NCBI GenBank assembly: GCA_010909165.1
Contig: VJWM01000204.1
Coordinates: 62,001-126,000, forward strand
DNA from: Anthoceros angustus
Taxonomy: Eukaryota; Streptophyta; Anthocerotopsida; Anthocerotales; Anthocerotaceae
DNA length: 64,000 bases
Reading direction: 5' to 3'
The notes beneath the pieces are model-generated. The model was given only the letters and a program-made list of their open reading frames with translations. It had not been told where the DNA came from and did not search any database. The translations under genes and the position numbers were made by a program. Of the stretch, positions 10,094 to 21,235 are shown in pieces; positions within the stretch are counted from its first letter, which is position 1, and each line of letters starts with the position of its first letter.

Positions 10094-10810
10094 GCCTTCT
10101 CACTGCTATGTGGATCCGGATCCGGATCCGGAACAGCAGCTGGTAGCCTTACCGCTCTCCCTGATAACGCTTGCACAAAACGGCAGCACCAGTACATATA
10201 TTTATTGATGTCCTGGACGCTCACAATGCTGTCCCCAAGGGCCTCGTCTCCAACTCCCTCACTCCGTCCCAGCAGCAACGACCACCTGGAGATCACCTCA
10301 AGCCATCAATATGGTCGTAGTGCCTCACAGCAAACATAAGCACACAAGAATGCCCGGGCTGGGATTACGACGATTCTCCTGCTTCTAACGAATATAATCT
10401 CCAGCGGGCGAATGTAAATATGCCGCCGGTTCGTTTTCGAACGGAGAGATGCATCATCTGGAATCTTCTGGGTTGGAATCGCCAAGGATCCTCAGTGTTC
10501 GGGAGATCGTTGGGTTAGCCTTCTGGAATCTTCTGCGTCGGAATCGCAAAGGATCCTCCAATCCAGTGTTCGGGAGACCGTGGCAACCCAACGACAGGAA
10601 ACAGAGGCAGAGAGAAGAGAACGGGACACAAGCAGGAGTAGCCCGAATTCGGGTCACTCTTACCAGCGCTCGCTGGTAGAGCCCGTGAAGATACAAAACG
10701 GGGGAAGACGAATTTTATTCCGCCCGCAGCCCACAGCAAACCAAAAGCTGCCTGAGTCCTTTCCGCAGGTTGGTCTTTTTTACTGAGTACTGGGGTTAAT
10801 TGGGCTTTTT
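10094..10810. promoter_or_regulatory. Divergent spacer between pseudokinase and intact PPR gene
   Basis: The spacer shares the GCCTTCTCACTGCTATGTGG block and the GGATCC run with 7770-8040. Toward the PPR gene it carries two tandem copies of a CTGGAATCTTCTG-GT-GGAATCGC block (near 10460 and 10525). It is expected to hold both promoters and the PPR 5' UTR. No specific motif is assigned. Confidence 0.4.
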
Positions 10811-13800
10811 GTGCTTGTTCCCCCAGCAATGGGGGGATGGAGCGTCTCGGTTGGGTCACACCAAGGGTTGCAGGACCCGCGAAGGAGACAGTTTTCGTGC
10901 ACCCGACAAACTGGTGGATCGACTGCTGGTCGGAGCAGAGCTGCCAGTACCCTGGCTTCAAAGAAGCAATTGGCGGCAAAGAACCAAGTCGGGAGGTGCA
11001 GCACATTGCCAGGAAACCCATCCCGTCGAAGAGAAGTTGTGGCTGGGCATCTATTCCCCTGTGAGCCTCGACCCCGGGAGCTTTGGTGCCGATTGCTGCT
11101 CCAACACCCCACGCTCCAGCTGGATAACAGGCAGGCCAAGACGGTCCTCCGTTCTGCTCTGGATTTGGAGATGGGCTTGCCGGGCGATCCTGACCGTCAC
11201 AGGCTTTCAGGTTGCTGTACGAGTGTGACGGCTCAGACCGTGATCCAGTTATGTGGTCAGGGCCATTCCCCTGAGGCTGTTGAAGCCCTAGGAGTTATGG
11301 TGCAGACAGAGCGTTGTGTTTCCAAGCCTCTAGTTTATGCTGTTTTGAAGGCATGTGTAGTCGAGAAGGACCTTGTTCTGGGTCGAAGGGTGCATGCTTT
11401 CACGGTGAAAAAAGGGTATCAGTCCGACACGTTCCTGGGCTTCCACATTCTGCGGATGTATGCAGCGCATGGCAGGTTGCAAGATGCGATGGATGTGTTT
11501 ACAGTGGTGGCTAAACCAGATGCCTTCGCGTGGTCTGCCATTATCTCTGCCCATGTTCAACAGGGGCAAAACAAGCAGGCCTTGCAACTCTATGATAGGA
11601 TGCGCAAGTCAATGGTGAAGCCAGATGGGCATGTATTTGTGGCAGCTCTTCAGGCTTGTGCAAGGGGATTGGACTTGAAAGCTGGGCAGCAGGTGCATGC
11701 GGACGTTTTGGACAGTGGCGTTGAGCCTGATCTGATTGTCTGTAATTGCTTGGTTAACATGTATGCAAAGTGTGGCAGCGTGGAAGACGCCCAGAGAGTG
11801 TTTGATGGGTTAGATCTGAAAAACGTGGCAACGTGGAACGCCATGATAGCAGGATATTCCCAGCAAGGCATGGGGGAAGAAGCCCTTCGTTTGTATAATG
11901 CTATGCGAGGAAAGGGCATGGTTGTTCCTGATACCGTGACTTTTGTTTGTCTCCTGCAGGCCTGTGCAAGTCTGGGCCCTTCAGGCTTGGGAATGGGGAG
12001 GCAGCTTCATCTGCAAATTGGAGAACAGGGTCATCAGGCTCATGTAGTTGTAGCCAACAGTTTGGTGAACATGTATGCAAAATGTGGCAGCCTGGCCGAT
12101 GCTCGGGGAGTCTTTGACATGCTTGGTGAAAAGAATGTGGTGACGTGGACTGCTCTTATTACAGGGTATTCGCAGCAGGGGCAAGGTCAAGAAGCCCTGC
12201 GTCTTTACCGGGGTATGCAAAAAGAAGGCATTGCTGTACCCAATTCCGTGACATTTGTGTGCCTGCTGCATGCATGCGCTGATCTGGGCACCCCAGCGTT
12301 GGACATGGGGAAGCAGCTTGAAGCAGACATCAGAGAACGAGGACTTCTAGCTGATGAGTTTATAGCCAGCAGTTTGGTGAACATGTATGCCAAGTGTGGC
12401 AGCTTGCAGGATGCTCAGAGAGTGTTTGACGGACTTGATGAAAAAGAGGTTGTGATGTGGACTTCTCTGATTGCAGGGTATTCACAGCAGGGCATGGGAC
12501 AGGAAGCTCTTCGTCTCTATAGTGTCATGCAGGAAGAAGGCATCGCTGTCCCAAATCTAGTGACATTTGTGTGCCTCTTGCAGGCGTGTGCAAGTGTGGG
12601 GAGCCAGGCTTTGGACAAAGGGAAGCATCTTCATACACAGATCAAAGAACAGGGACATGAAGTTAATGTGTTTTTAGGAAGCAGTTTGGTGAATATGTAT
12701 GCAAAGTGTGGGAGCCTAGAAGATTCTCAGAGGCTGTTTGATGTACTTGGTGAAAAGGATGTGGTGACCTGGAATGTCATGATAGGAGGATACTCCCAGG
12801 AGGGCATGGTGCAGGAAGCGCTTCATCTTTACAGTGCTATGCAACAAGAAGGCGTTGCTGTACCTGATTCTATGACATTTGTGTACCTCCTGCAGGCGTG
12901 TGCAAGTGTGGCAGCCTTACGTCTGGGCAAGCAACTACATGCGCAGATTGAAGAACAAGGCCTTCAAGCCGACATGGTTATAGCCAGCAGCTTGATAAAC
13001 ATGTATGGAAAATCTGGTAGCTTGAGTGACGCGCAGAAGGTATTTGATGCGTTGCCCAAAAGAGATGTCGTCACCTGGAATTCACTAATTGCAGGCTACA
13101 CCTGTCAAGGAGACAGTGAAGTGGTCTTCAGCTTGTTCCAGAAGATGATAGAGGACGGAGTGCAGCCAGTCGCTGTCACTTTTCTGAGTCTACTAACAGT
13201 ATGCAGTCACGTTGGCCTGGTGAGCAAGGGGCGAGAGTACTTTGAGGCCATGAGCACACACTACGACATCACTCCCACGGCAGACCACCTGACATGTATG
13301 GTGGGTCTCCTGGGTCGTGCAGGACAAATAGACGAGGCTCTGGCTCTGGTAACGTCCATGCCAGTACTGCCTGATGCTGTCGTTTGGCACACTCTCTTGG
13401 GTGCTTGCTCCAAGTGGGGCAATGTGGTGGTTGGCCTCCACGCTTTCCAGCAAGTACTGAAGCTAGACCAAAAAGACCCCACCCCGTATGTGTTGATGTC
13501 GAACATATACACCAGTGCCCAGATGTGGGAGCAGGCTGAGAAGATGCAGGCCAGGAGACTACAACTCGGAGCGTGGAAGCACCCGGGTCAGAGTTGGTGG
13601 ACAGACAAGGACGGTCTGGTGCATACTTTTTTGGTCGGGAATGAGAACCATCCCTTCAGTGAAACGCTGGTAGTACTTCCCAGAAGAACGAAAGAAGGAT
13701 GTGTACCCAGTCCGGTTTCAGACCCATCTGACACAAAAGAAGAAAGTTTGTGCTGTGGGTGCAGCCAGAAGCTGGCTATTGCACGTTCCCACCGCAAGGA

Positions 13801-14068
13801 GATTCTGGTAATTACGCATCGAAGTTTGGGGGTCTACAGTGTGGCACGAATTCCATATTGGGCAGTAATTGCATCAAAAGCAGAGTGCCTGCAGTGTGCT
13901 TGGGCATACAGGCAGGCCCTCTCGCAAGGCGTTCGTTCAACTCCAGCTGCAACACATGTATTTACAGTAGGTTTATTTTGTATTTTTTCTTTGGATATAT
14001 TTTACGGTTTTCGAAGGAATTGCGGTGTGTTTGCATCGATTGCACATTTGACTTGCGGTTCACGATAG
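10811..14068 (+). CDS. PLS-class PPR protein with degenerate DYW remnant
   Basis: The 1085-residue ORF is uninterrupted. After an N-terminal region of about 140 residues, rich in Arg and Ser and plausible as an organelle transit peptide, long PLS-type PPR repeats run to about residue 850, with the recurring LVNMYAKCGS, VTWxxxIAGYSQQG and VTFVCLLQACA blocks. E and E+ motifs follow (MVGLLGRAGQIDEAL, PYVLMSNIYTSAQMW, PGQSWW near residue 925). A DYW-like start is visible, but the HSEKLAIA zinc and catalytic signature reads CSQKLAIA near residue 982, so the His ligand and catalytic Glu are both lost, and the terminal CxxC and DYW are absent. Such proteins bind organelle RNA and specify C-to-U editing sites. 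Without an active deaminase it would need a partner supplied in trans, or have another RNA-processing role. It is the only intact member of the local PPR cluster. The ATG choice is uncertain. Confidence 0.88.
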   Translation: MLVPPAMGGWSVSVGSHQGLQDPRRRQFSCTRQTGGSTAGRSRAASTLASKKQLAAKNQVGRCSTLPGNPSRRREVVAGHLFPCEPRPRELWCRLLLQHPTLQLDNRQAKTVLRSALDLEMGLPGDPDRHRLSGCCTSVTAQTVIQLCGQGHSPEAVEALGVMVQTERCVSKPLVYAVLKACVVEKDLVLGRRVHAFTVKKGYQSDTFLGFHILRMYAAHGRLQDAMDVFTVVAKPDAFAWSAIISAHVQQGQNKQALQLYDRMRKSMVKPDGHVFVAALQACARGLDLKAGQQVHADVLDSGVEPDLIVCNCLVNMYAKCGSVEDAQRVFDGLDLKNVATWNAMIAGYSQQGMGEEALRLYNAMRGKGMVVPDTVTFVCLLQACASLGPSGLGMGRQLHLQIGEQGHQAHVVVANSLVNMYAKCGSLADARGVFDMLGEKNVVTWTALITGYSQQGQGQEALRLYRGMQKEGIAVPNSVTFVCLLHACADLGTPALDMGKQLEADIRERGLLADEFIASSLVNMYAKCGSLQDAQRVFDGLDEKEVVMWTSLIAGYSQQGMGQEALRLYSVMQEEGIAVPNLVTFVCLLQACASVGSQALDKGKHLHTQIKEQGHEVNVFLGSSLVNMYAKCGSLEDSQRLFDVLGEKDVVTWNVMIGGYSQEGMVQEALHLYSAMQQEGVAVPDSMTFVYLLQACASVAALRLGKQLHAQIEEQGLQADMVIASSLINMYGKSGSLSDAQKVFDALPKRDVVTWNSLIAGYTCQGDSEVVFSLFQKMIEDGVQPVAVTFLSLLTVCSHVGLVSKGREYFEAMSTHYDITPTADHLTCMVGLLGRAGQIDEALALVTSMPVLPDAVVWHTLLGACSKWGNVVVGLHAFQQVLKLDQKDPTPYVLMSNIYTSAQMWEQAEKMQARRLQLGAWKHPGQSWWTDKDGLVHTFLVGNENHPFSETLVVLPRRTKEGCVPSPVSDPSDTKEESLCCGCSQKLAIARSHRKEILVITHRSLGVYSVARIPYWAVIASKAECLQCAWAYRQALSQGVRSTPAATHVFTVGLFCIFSLDIFYGFRRNCGVFASIAHLTCGSR

Positions 14069-14481
14069 TAGGCAGGTAAGTACATCGCCGAGAACGCGAT
14101 GTCGATGTGCTGAAAAATGATGGAAGTTCTTTGACACATTCAAACACGTACATAATTCACGAAGCTTAGGGTTTTGTGATCGCATAAAATCGTTGGACGA
14201 CTGAAATGGAGTACATGAGGACAATGGGCAGGATGTGAGCGTGGCAGCAGGAGAATGGCGGGGACTGCATCGGGAGTGGCAAGTCCATCATTACGGCAAC
14301 TGTTGCAGCCCAGGCAAGGAAGCAGGGAGTGCGGAATCCGATCCAGTTGCGAGCGAAGACATCGGCATGGGCCGAGCGCGGTGGCACATCGGCCGGGCAG
14401 GCCTCACTGAGCACAGTACGATGTCGTGAGCAATATCGGGTTCAGGAAGCGAGGCTGGGCTAGGGCAGGAAGCAGGTCGCC
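14069..14481. other. Intergenic region and 5' region of AP-4 epsilon
   Basis: Contains the end of the PPR unit and the upstream region and leader of the AP-4 epsilon gene. The last 240 bp are GC-rich. No specific regulatory motif is assigned. Confidence 0.4.
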
Positions 14482-17400
14482 ATGGAGCAGCTGAAGACCA
14501 TCAGCCGGGAGCTCACCATGGGCGCCACGCAGGGATGGAACTCGTCCAAGGAGTTCATGGATCTGGTGAAGTCCATCGGGGAGGCCAAGTCCAAGGCCGA
14601 GGAAGAGCGTATCGTGGCTGCGGAGATCGAGACACTGAAGCGCAGGATCGGGGATCCCGACGTGCCGCCTAAGAAGATGAAGGAGTATATCATTCGGCTA
14701 GTGTACGTGGAAATGCTGGGCCACGATGCTTCCTTCGGCTACATACACGCTGTGAAGATGACGCACCGGGACAATCTGCTGCTGAAGAAGAGCGGCTACC
14801 TGGCTGTTACTCTCTTCCTCAACGAGGATCACGATCTCATCATCCTCATTGTCAACACCATTCAGAAGGATCTGCGATCCGACAACTATCTGGTGTGCTG
14901 CGCAGCTCTCACTGCCGTGTGCAGGCTGATCAACGAAGAGACCATCCCGGCAGTGCTGCCTCAGGTGGTGGAGCTGCTGTCTCATCCTAAGGAGCTGGTG
15001 AAGAAGAAGGCCGTCATGGCTCTCCATCGATTCTTCCAGAGGGCGCCTGCCACGGTGGCGCATCTCATGGGCAAATTTCGAGAGGTGGGCTGGATGTGTG
15101 ATTGAAACTGTGAGTTCGTGTCACATATCACGTTTTCGGCTGCATCTGCGACAATAGCATGCAACTGTCTCGGGATGCGGCATCCCCAGTCGTTCCGCAC
15201 ATTTGTCGTCTGTATCTGTTCAGCTTTGGCCGAGTAAGACGTCCTGTGTTGTCGGATTGGTCGAGGTTCACCCCTTGGTTCAGGATGGTCTGTGACCCTT
15301 GTAATTGTCAAACCCTGGATGAAGCTTATGGCAAAAGGATGTTGCAAGAATGCCTGGGTTCCAAATCTGTGTGGGTAGTATGTGTCTGCAGGAGTACATG
15401 TTTGTGGATGTTATTTGAAAGACCTGCAGGCTATGGGAGCTGTGGAAGCCTTATACAGCAACACCCTCACTGTCACGAAATGTTTGAAGAATACAGATGT
15501 AATGGCAGCCTTGTTGTTATTAGAGAGCCATGCAGCCGATTGATCCGTGTTCTTTGTGTGGCAGATTTTGTGCGATAAGGATCCCAGTGTTATGGGCGCT
15601 GCTCTCTGTGGCCTTTACGATACCATCTCTGCAGATGCTCGCCCATATAAGAACATGATTGCCAGTTTTGTCGGTATACTGAAGCAAGTGGCAGAACGTC
15701 GACTCCCTAAGTTGTATGATTATCATGGCACACCGGCTCCTTTTGTGCAGGTACTATGGTTAAAGTGAAGGCATCTGTCGTCTTCTTGAATGCATTGCAG
15801 TGCGTCTGAGTATGGTGAGCGGTTGGTATGGTGTCTGAACATGGTCCAGAGTTGGGATTTGCTAGTCCAGTCTGAACCGCTTACTTACATCCTTTGTGCA
15901 AACATTGCAGATCAAGCTGTTGAAGATATTGGCCTTGTTGGGAAATAGTGATAAGTACATTAGCGAAAACATGTACAGTGTGCTAGGAGATGTCCTGAAG
16001 AAAAGTGACGCGAATAAGACCATTGGAAATGCCATCTTATACGAATGCATTTGTACTATCACAACAATCTATCCAAACACAAAGCTCTTGGAGCAAGCAG
16101 CTGAAATAACCTCGAGGTTTTTGAAGGTTGGACCCTTGTCATGTGTATTATTGCTCTGTCTTTCTTTATACTTGCATCTCTACAAAATTCCTGTCCATGA
16201 TTGATGAGAACTGACATGTTCCGTGTTATTTCTCCAGATAGATAATCATAATCTGAAGTACATGGGTATTGATGCTTTGGGCAGAATCATCAAGATCAAC
16301 CCTGAATTTGCTGAACAGCATCAGCTTGCTGTCATCGACTGTTTAGAGGTATGTAAGTGTCTGTCATACTGATTATGTTACCTGAGATACTTAACAATTG
16401 AGGCTGACTCTCTTTAGCCCGCATTGTTCATTTCCTGCAGGATCCAGATGACACTTTAAAGCGGAAAACTTTGGATCTTCTGTACAAGATGACAAAGTCA
16501 ACAAATGCTGTAGTGATTGTTGATCACATGATCAACTACATGCGGACTATCAATGACGCTCACTACAAGACAGAAATCTCCTCTCGCATCATTGACCTGG
16601 CTGAGCGCTTTGCTCCAAGCAATCATTGGTTCATACAGGTAGGGAAGAACCGAGTTCTCTCCTCCAAAGACTCCACAGAATGCTGAGTTGAAATGACATG
16701 CTCCTCAGAGGCATAGTTGGGTATACCGATTTTCAGATATGTTGGCCTGCTCCCTGCAGACAATGAACCAGGTTTTTGAACTTGCTGGTGACCTAGTGCC
16801 TCCCAAGGTGGCCCATGATCTTATGCGGCTCATTGCTGAGGGTGCTGGTGAAGAAGACGAAGATGCCGACAGCCAGTTAAGGTCATCGGCGGTGAGTTCA
16901 AAACTTGGCAGAGCCTTTCCTACCTGGCTGAGGTCTGTACTTGAGCTGTTTCTAGGATTCGTTGCTCCTGTTTAGCACAGCATGTAGACTTGCTCCGTTC
17001 CACTGTATGATAGTTCTGAGAGCCTTGTGGGACTTGCAGGTAGAATCGTATCTGATAGTGCTCCGAGAGCCAAAGCTTCCATCCATCCTTTTGCAGGTAT
17101 CCTCTCTCTGCAAGCTGAAAGTGCTATCCTGTCAATTTGATGAAGTGCGTGGTTGCCTTGTGGATACTTACTGTCAAATCAACTCATGTGTAGGTCATAT
17201 GCTGGGTTTTGGGCGAGTATGGAATAGCTGATGGGTCGCACTCTGCTAAGGAAATTGTTGGCAAGCTTTGTGAGGTGGCAGAGTCACATCCTGCTGATGA
17301 TACAGTGAAGGTGAGATTCTTGCGTCCGACACCCAAAATGCGGCTTCCGCTAGTAGGTTATTTGGCACAGGTGTCAGTTGAGTAAGGTCTCAAGTGAACT

Positions 17401-19048
17401 CAAAAATTAATCACAAGGCTGATGTGCAGGGTTATGTGATCACAGCTGTAACAAAGATACTTGCGTTTGAAGCTATTTCTGGAAGGCACTTAGACCTTCT
17501 GTCTGAGGTAAAATAGCTCCATGATGGTTGGGTCCAACTTTGTAGTTATCTATTACCCTCTTTCTTCGACACTTGAGACCAAAATCTGAGAGATGTTCTT
17601 TTGCAGTGCCAGCCTTTGGTGGAGGAGCTTTCAACCTCACACTCAACTGACTTGCAGCAGCGTGCTTATGAGCTACAAGCTCTATTGCGACTAAGTAAAG
17701 ACATCGTGTCTACTGTAATGCCCATGGATGCAAGCTGTGAAGACATTGAGGTAGAATTAACCTTCTGAGTCACATTGTGAACCTGAGCTGATCTGAGTTT
17801 TCGCTTGCTATGCCCTCAGGCCCTTTCACTAAGGGATATCCATGTGGTGGTACTTGGCAGGTTGATAGGTCTCTTTCTTTTCTGGATGACTTTGTGGCAT
17901 CTGCTCTATCAAAAGGTGCCCGAGCATACGTATCAGAAAAGGATCGGGTGAACCTGGGTGGATTCATCTCCTCGGTGAATTATACTGAACCTGCTACTCA
18001 AGGTCTGCGTTTTGAGGCATATGAGAAGCCTTCACTTCCCTTACCAGTTATTACAGCTCCTTTGGCGACTCCTGTTATTGAACCTGATAGCGTGGAGCAT
18101 GGAAGAGGGTCCAACTCGAGACCTTCCTTTTCTGGACAAGAGCTTGAGTTGGGTCTCTCTGATGGTTCAAGATTGCGCTTGGATGGGGTCCAAAAGAAAT
18201 GGGGACGGCCAACTCATAGTGTCAGTTCGTCTTCGTCGTCATCTGATAAGGACAGGGGACCCAGTAATGGGTCAACCAGACCTGGTACAGAAAGTGCAGG
18301 TGTAAGTGGCAGTAGAGACCACACAACCTCCAAGGAGACTCGCTACACAGAAAGGAAAAAGGAGCCAGTCGTGTCAGCAGAGAAGAAAATGCTTGCTGCA
18401 TCATTGTTTGGAACACCTTCGAGCACAGAAAAGGGTGCGAGATATTCCAGCAGCGGCAGTGCAAAACCAGCCAGGCCTGCAGGACAGAAACCAGTTCGAC
18501 AAAGCAATGTGGTAGAGAACAGGCATCCATCTGCTGTGGCGGATCAGGCAGCCGGCACTAACACGCAACCCACTGTACCTACTTCTGTGCCAGTGGACCT
18601 GGTTGATCTTAGTGATGGGCCAGTAGTTGCAACCACAGCAGTGACTAGCTCAAATGATCCCTTCAAGCAGCTGGAAGGGCTTCTTGATTTTGGTTCCTCT
18701 GGAGCTGCTACAACAGCACCTGCGGCAAGCAAACCAACGCTTGACCTCTTGTCTCTTTATGGTGAGAGTAATCTCGGTGGGAATGGGATCTCACATTTTG
18801 TAGGGGGTGCAGCGTCTACTACCATGCACAGTAGTGATAACGTTCCTGGAGTTATTTCAGGGCTTCTAGATTCAGGTGGGCCCATAACGCCATCATCTAT
18901 AGACAGTGCCTATGGGTTACCTGTGCCTTTGGTCACGAGGAAGGGTTACTCTCAGCAAGGTGCGTTGCAAAAGGATGCAGCTTCTCGACAGGTGGGTGTG
19001 ACTCCTACAGGTCGAAATCCCGACTTGTTTAAGGATCTGTTCAACTAG
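14482..19048 (+). CDS. AP4E: AP-4 complex subunit epsilon, 11 exons
   Basis: Exons, all with GT/AG borders and in frame: 14482-15084, 15565-15750, 15911-16126, 16238-16348, 16441-16638, 16760-16891, 17040-17096, 17194-17310, 17430-17507, 17607-17750, 17861-19048. Together they encode 1009 residues, close to the 938 of Arabidopsis AP-4 epsilon. The start (MEQLKTISRELTMG), the adaptin N-terminal trunk (YIIRLVYVEMLGHDASFGYI, then NEDHDLIILIVNTIQKDLRS) and the ASCEDIEVD-RSLSFLD junction match AP-4 epsilon closely. The last exon encodes the low-complexity hinge (Ser-rich runs) and a C-terminal tail. AP-4 is a clathrin-independent coat at the trans-Golgi network. In plants it sorts vacuolar cargo. 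All internal introns lie between codons (phase 0). No defect was seen. Confidence 0.96.
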
Positions 19049-19724
19049 TTCGTTAATTCCAAGTCCTTAGTCATGCTATCAGTTTGATTCAAGCTGTGCA
19101 TTTCCAGTATCAAGCCAAAGCGGAATTGTCAACTATTAGGCACACTTTTAGCGTACGCATGTAGAGTTTAGAGTTGGTCTGACTCTCGGAAATGGCACTA
19201 GCGACAATTCTCCCGCTGTAGTTATCAGAGACTTGGCTCGGTCAGGTGACTGGGTGCACGGCTAAATCATTGGGGACTAGTGTCCTTGGCGTGTTGATCC
19301 TTAGTCTTCGTAATGTTTGATACCTACTTGGACATTCCAAGCCCAAGAGTTTTTATTTCTTGGTGAAACACCTTCTCATGTCCATTCGATAACTCGGGCT
19401 TATGGAGATCAGATGGAATCAATGGAGATTGACATCAGAATTCTTCTCAACTCCTTATATTCATGCTTTTCACTCGGAGGAGCTCAAATTCCTCTCATCC
19501 TTCACCTTTGCTCATATGACCTCTTGCGGCTATACTAGCTAGGGCTTCTGCAAACGCCCCCGCAACTACAGCCTGCTCCGAAAGGCGTTCTTTGCAACTT
19601 AAACCTCACGTAAAAAATATAAGGCTACCCTCGCCACTTTTTTGGCCGAGCTGGTAATTTTCTCTAAAATAACAATATTATCGGTAGCCGAAACAGGTAT
19701 GGGAAACCCAGGGGGCCCGGGTCC
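19049..19724. other. AP-4 epsilon 3' region and intergenic stretch
   Basis: Probably includes the 3' UTR of AP-4 epsilon. No other gene is recognised. The last part is in antisense orientation to the EH-domain fragment. Confidence 0.4.
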
Positions 19725-20222
19725 CTAGAGAAGCCCTGTTCCAAAACCACCGGCACCTTGTGGACGGCTGCCATCAGGCTCCAAACTGCCTCCCCCCAGC
19801 CTGCCTGGCTGCAACAGCGGATGGGCAGGCCCAGGATAGCTGCCGGCACCTCGGGCCTTCGCCAGGGGATGCGCCGGGGACGCAACCTGGCCAGACAAGC
19901 TGCCCGACGCGCCGAGAGGGCCGGATGTCTTAGGAGGAGGAATCTGCGCTGCAGCTGGGCCTGCCAAAGCCGCCCTCACAGTCTCGTAGGTGAGCTCCCT
20001 CCCTGTCTGAGCGACCATCACCAGCTTGAGAGCATTGTGGAAGTCCAATCTGGACAGCAACCCCCTCTGCCCTTGGTCACCAAATTGCCATATCTTGGCC
20101 AGTGTTGCCTGCGGCAGATGAGCTCCCTGGAAGAAGGCCACGTCCTCATAGCCACTGATCTGGCCATCGCCGTCCAAATCCGCCCGCCGGAAATAGAGAG
20201 AAAACAACTACGGGTTGGCCAT
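19725..20222 (-). pseudogene. EH-domain protein (EH1/Pan1-like) 5' fragment with early stop
   Basis: On the - strand, ATG at 20222 starts MANP and is followed at once by a TAG (20208-20210). The reading then continues as LFSLYFRRADLDGDGQISG, VAFFQGAHLP, LAKIW and NALKLVMVAQTGREL. This is the first EH domain of plant EH1/EH2-Pan1 proteins, which are TPLATE-complex endocytic subunits of about 1000 residues. The EF-hand loop DLDGDGQIS and the Trp of the NPF-binding pocket are present. After about 90 residues the reading turns into Gly/Pro/Ala-rich sequence and ends at 19725. No further EH1 exons are found downstream, and the space is taken by the AP-4 epsilon 3' region. It is therefore a truncated copy, unless the stop is a sequencing error and later exons were missed. 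Confidence 0.7.
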
Positions 20223-20558
20223 GGCTGGCACGGCCGCAACTACTCGGCCAGCAGCAGCGACAGCTTGTCATCAAGCCGCAGCACAGGATGCCTGCCTGAA
20301 CAGGATGATGCAGCCAGCCCTCGCAGAAGTAATCTGTCTTTCCGCTTCCGCAGCGCATCCGTCCACGCTCATCAGCTGCACACAAGTGTCCTGACACCAG
20401 CCTAAAGTACACACCCCGTTCTGCTTTGCCCCCCTTTCTTTTTACTCTTGCACCTTGCACTAGCACCCCAACGGAGCCTGTCCAAGATCGATTTTTCGCA
20501 AATTTTAAGCCCCAATAATAATCTAAGCAAAATGTACGTACATACCTAGCTGCCTGTT

Positions 20559-20621
20559 GAGCATTCTGGTGGCAACTTTGAGCATTTTGGTGGCAACTTT
20601 GAGCATTCTTGTGGCAACTTT
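20559..20621. repeat. 21-bp tandem repeat, three copies
   Basis: Three adjacent 21-bp units (20559, 20580, 20601), each reading GAGCATT followed by TGGCAACTTT with one or two variable bases. Non-coding, upstream of the EH fragment. Confidence 0.9.
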
Positions 20622-21235
20622 CTTACAATTGGCTCCTCCAAAAGATAAACATGGCTACTCCTACTTGTTACTCTGGTGTCATCTTGAATTTTATTTAGTC
20701 ACTACGAGAAGTGACCTCTAAAACTTTATTAAATTTTAGTATAGTTATAGTGGTATGAACTAGGATTGTGAATGTTATTGTGAGCTAGTATGAAGTTTGA
20801 GTTTCAATCTAGAAGAACTTATATAGAAAAATAGTATTGTAGTTGTTTATATCTAGAAACAAACACATATGTGACTTGTCCACTAGGAATGTCAGCCTAT
20901 GCAACTCAACTTAACTAATTTTAAATATTAATTACTATCATTTTAATACTCTCAGACATAATAGGTAGAAAAAATAAATAATTTTTTTATTTTTAATTAA
21001 TATAAATATATCAATGAGAGAACCTACCAGCTTTTGGAATACTGCAAGAAAATTATATAGAGTGGAGAAAGACATGCTTAATTATAGTAGAAATAAGCTT
21101 AGGCAAACCCCAATGACAAGATTTTAAAGTTTAACTTAGCATATTAAATTTTATTTTATTATTTAATTACAAGTATTTAAGATATTTTATATCTATTTTA
21201 ATAATTATTACACCTCACTAAATGTTACCTTGATG
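20622..21235. other. AT-rich gene-free stretch
   Basis: Very AT-rich with no coding pattern. It looks like decayed repeat sequence. Confidence 0.5.

Noticed and set aside
15159-15578. A 139-residue ORF inside the AP-4 epsilon gene
   Set aside because: It lies in intron 1 (15085-15564) and crosses the exon 2 acceptor in the wrong frame.
14482-20222. A functional cluster of trafficking genes (AP-4 epsilon next to EH1)
   Set aside because: The EH1 copy is a truncated fragment, so the adjacency is most likely accidental.
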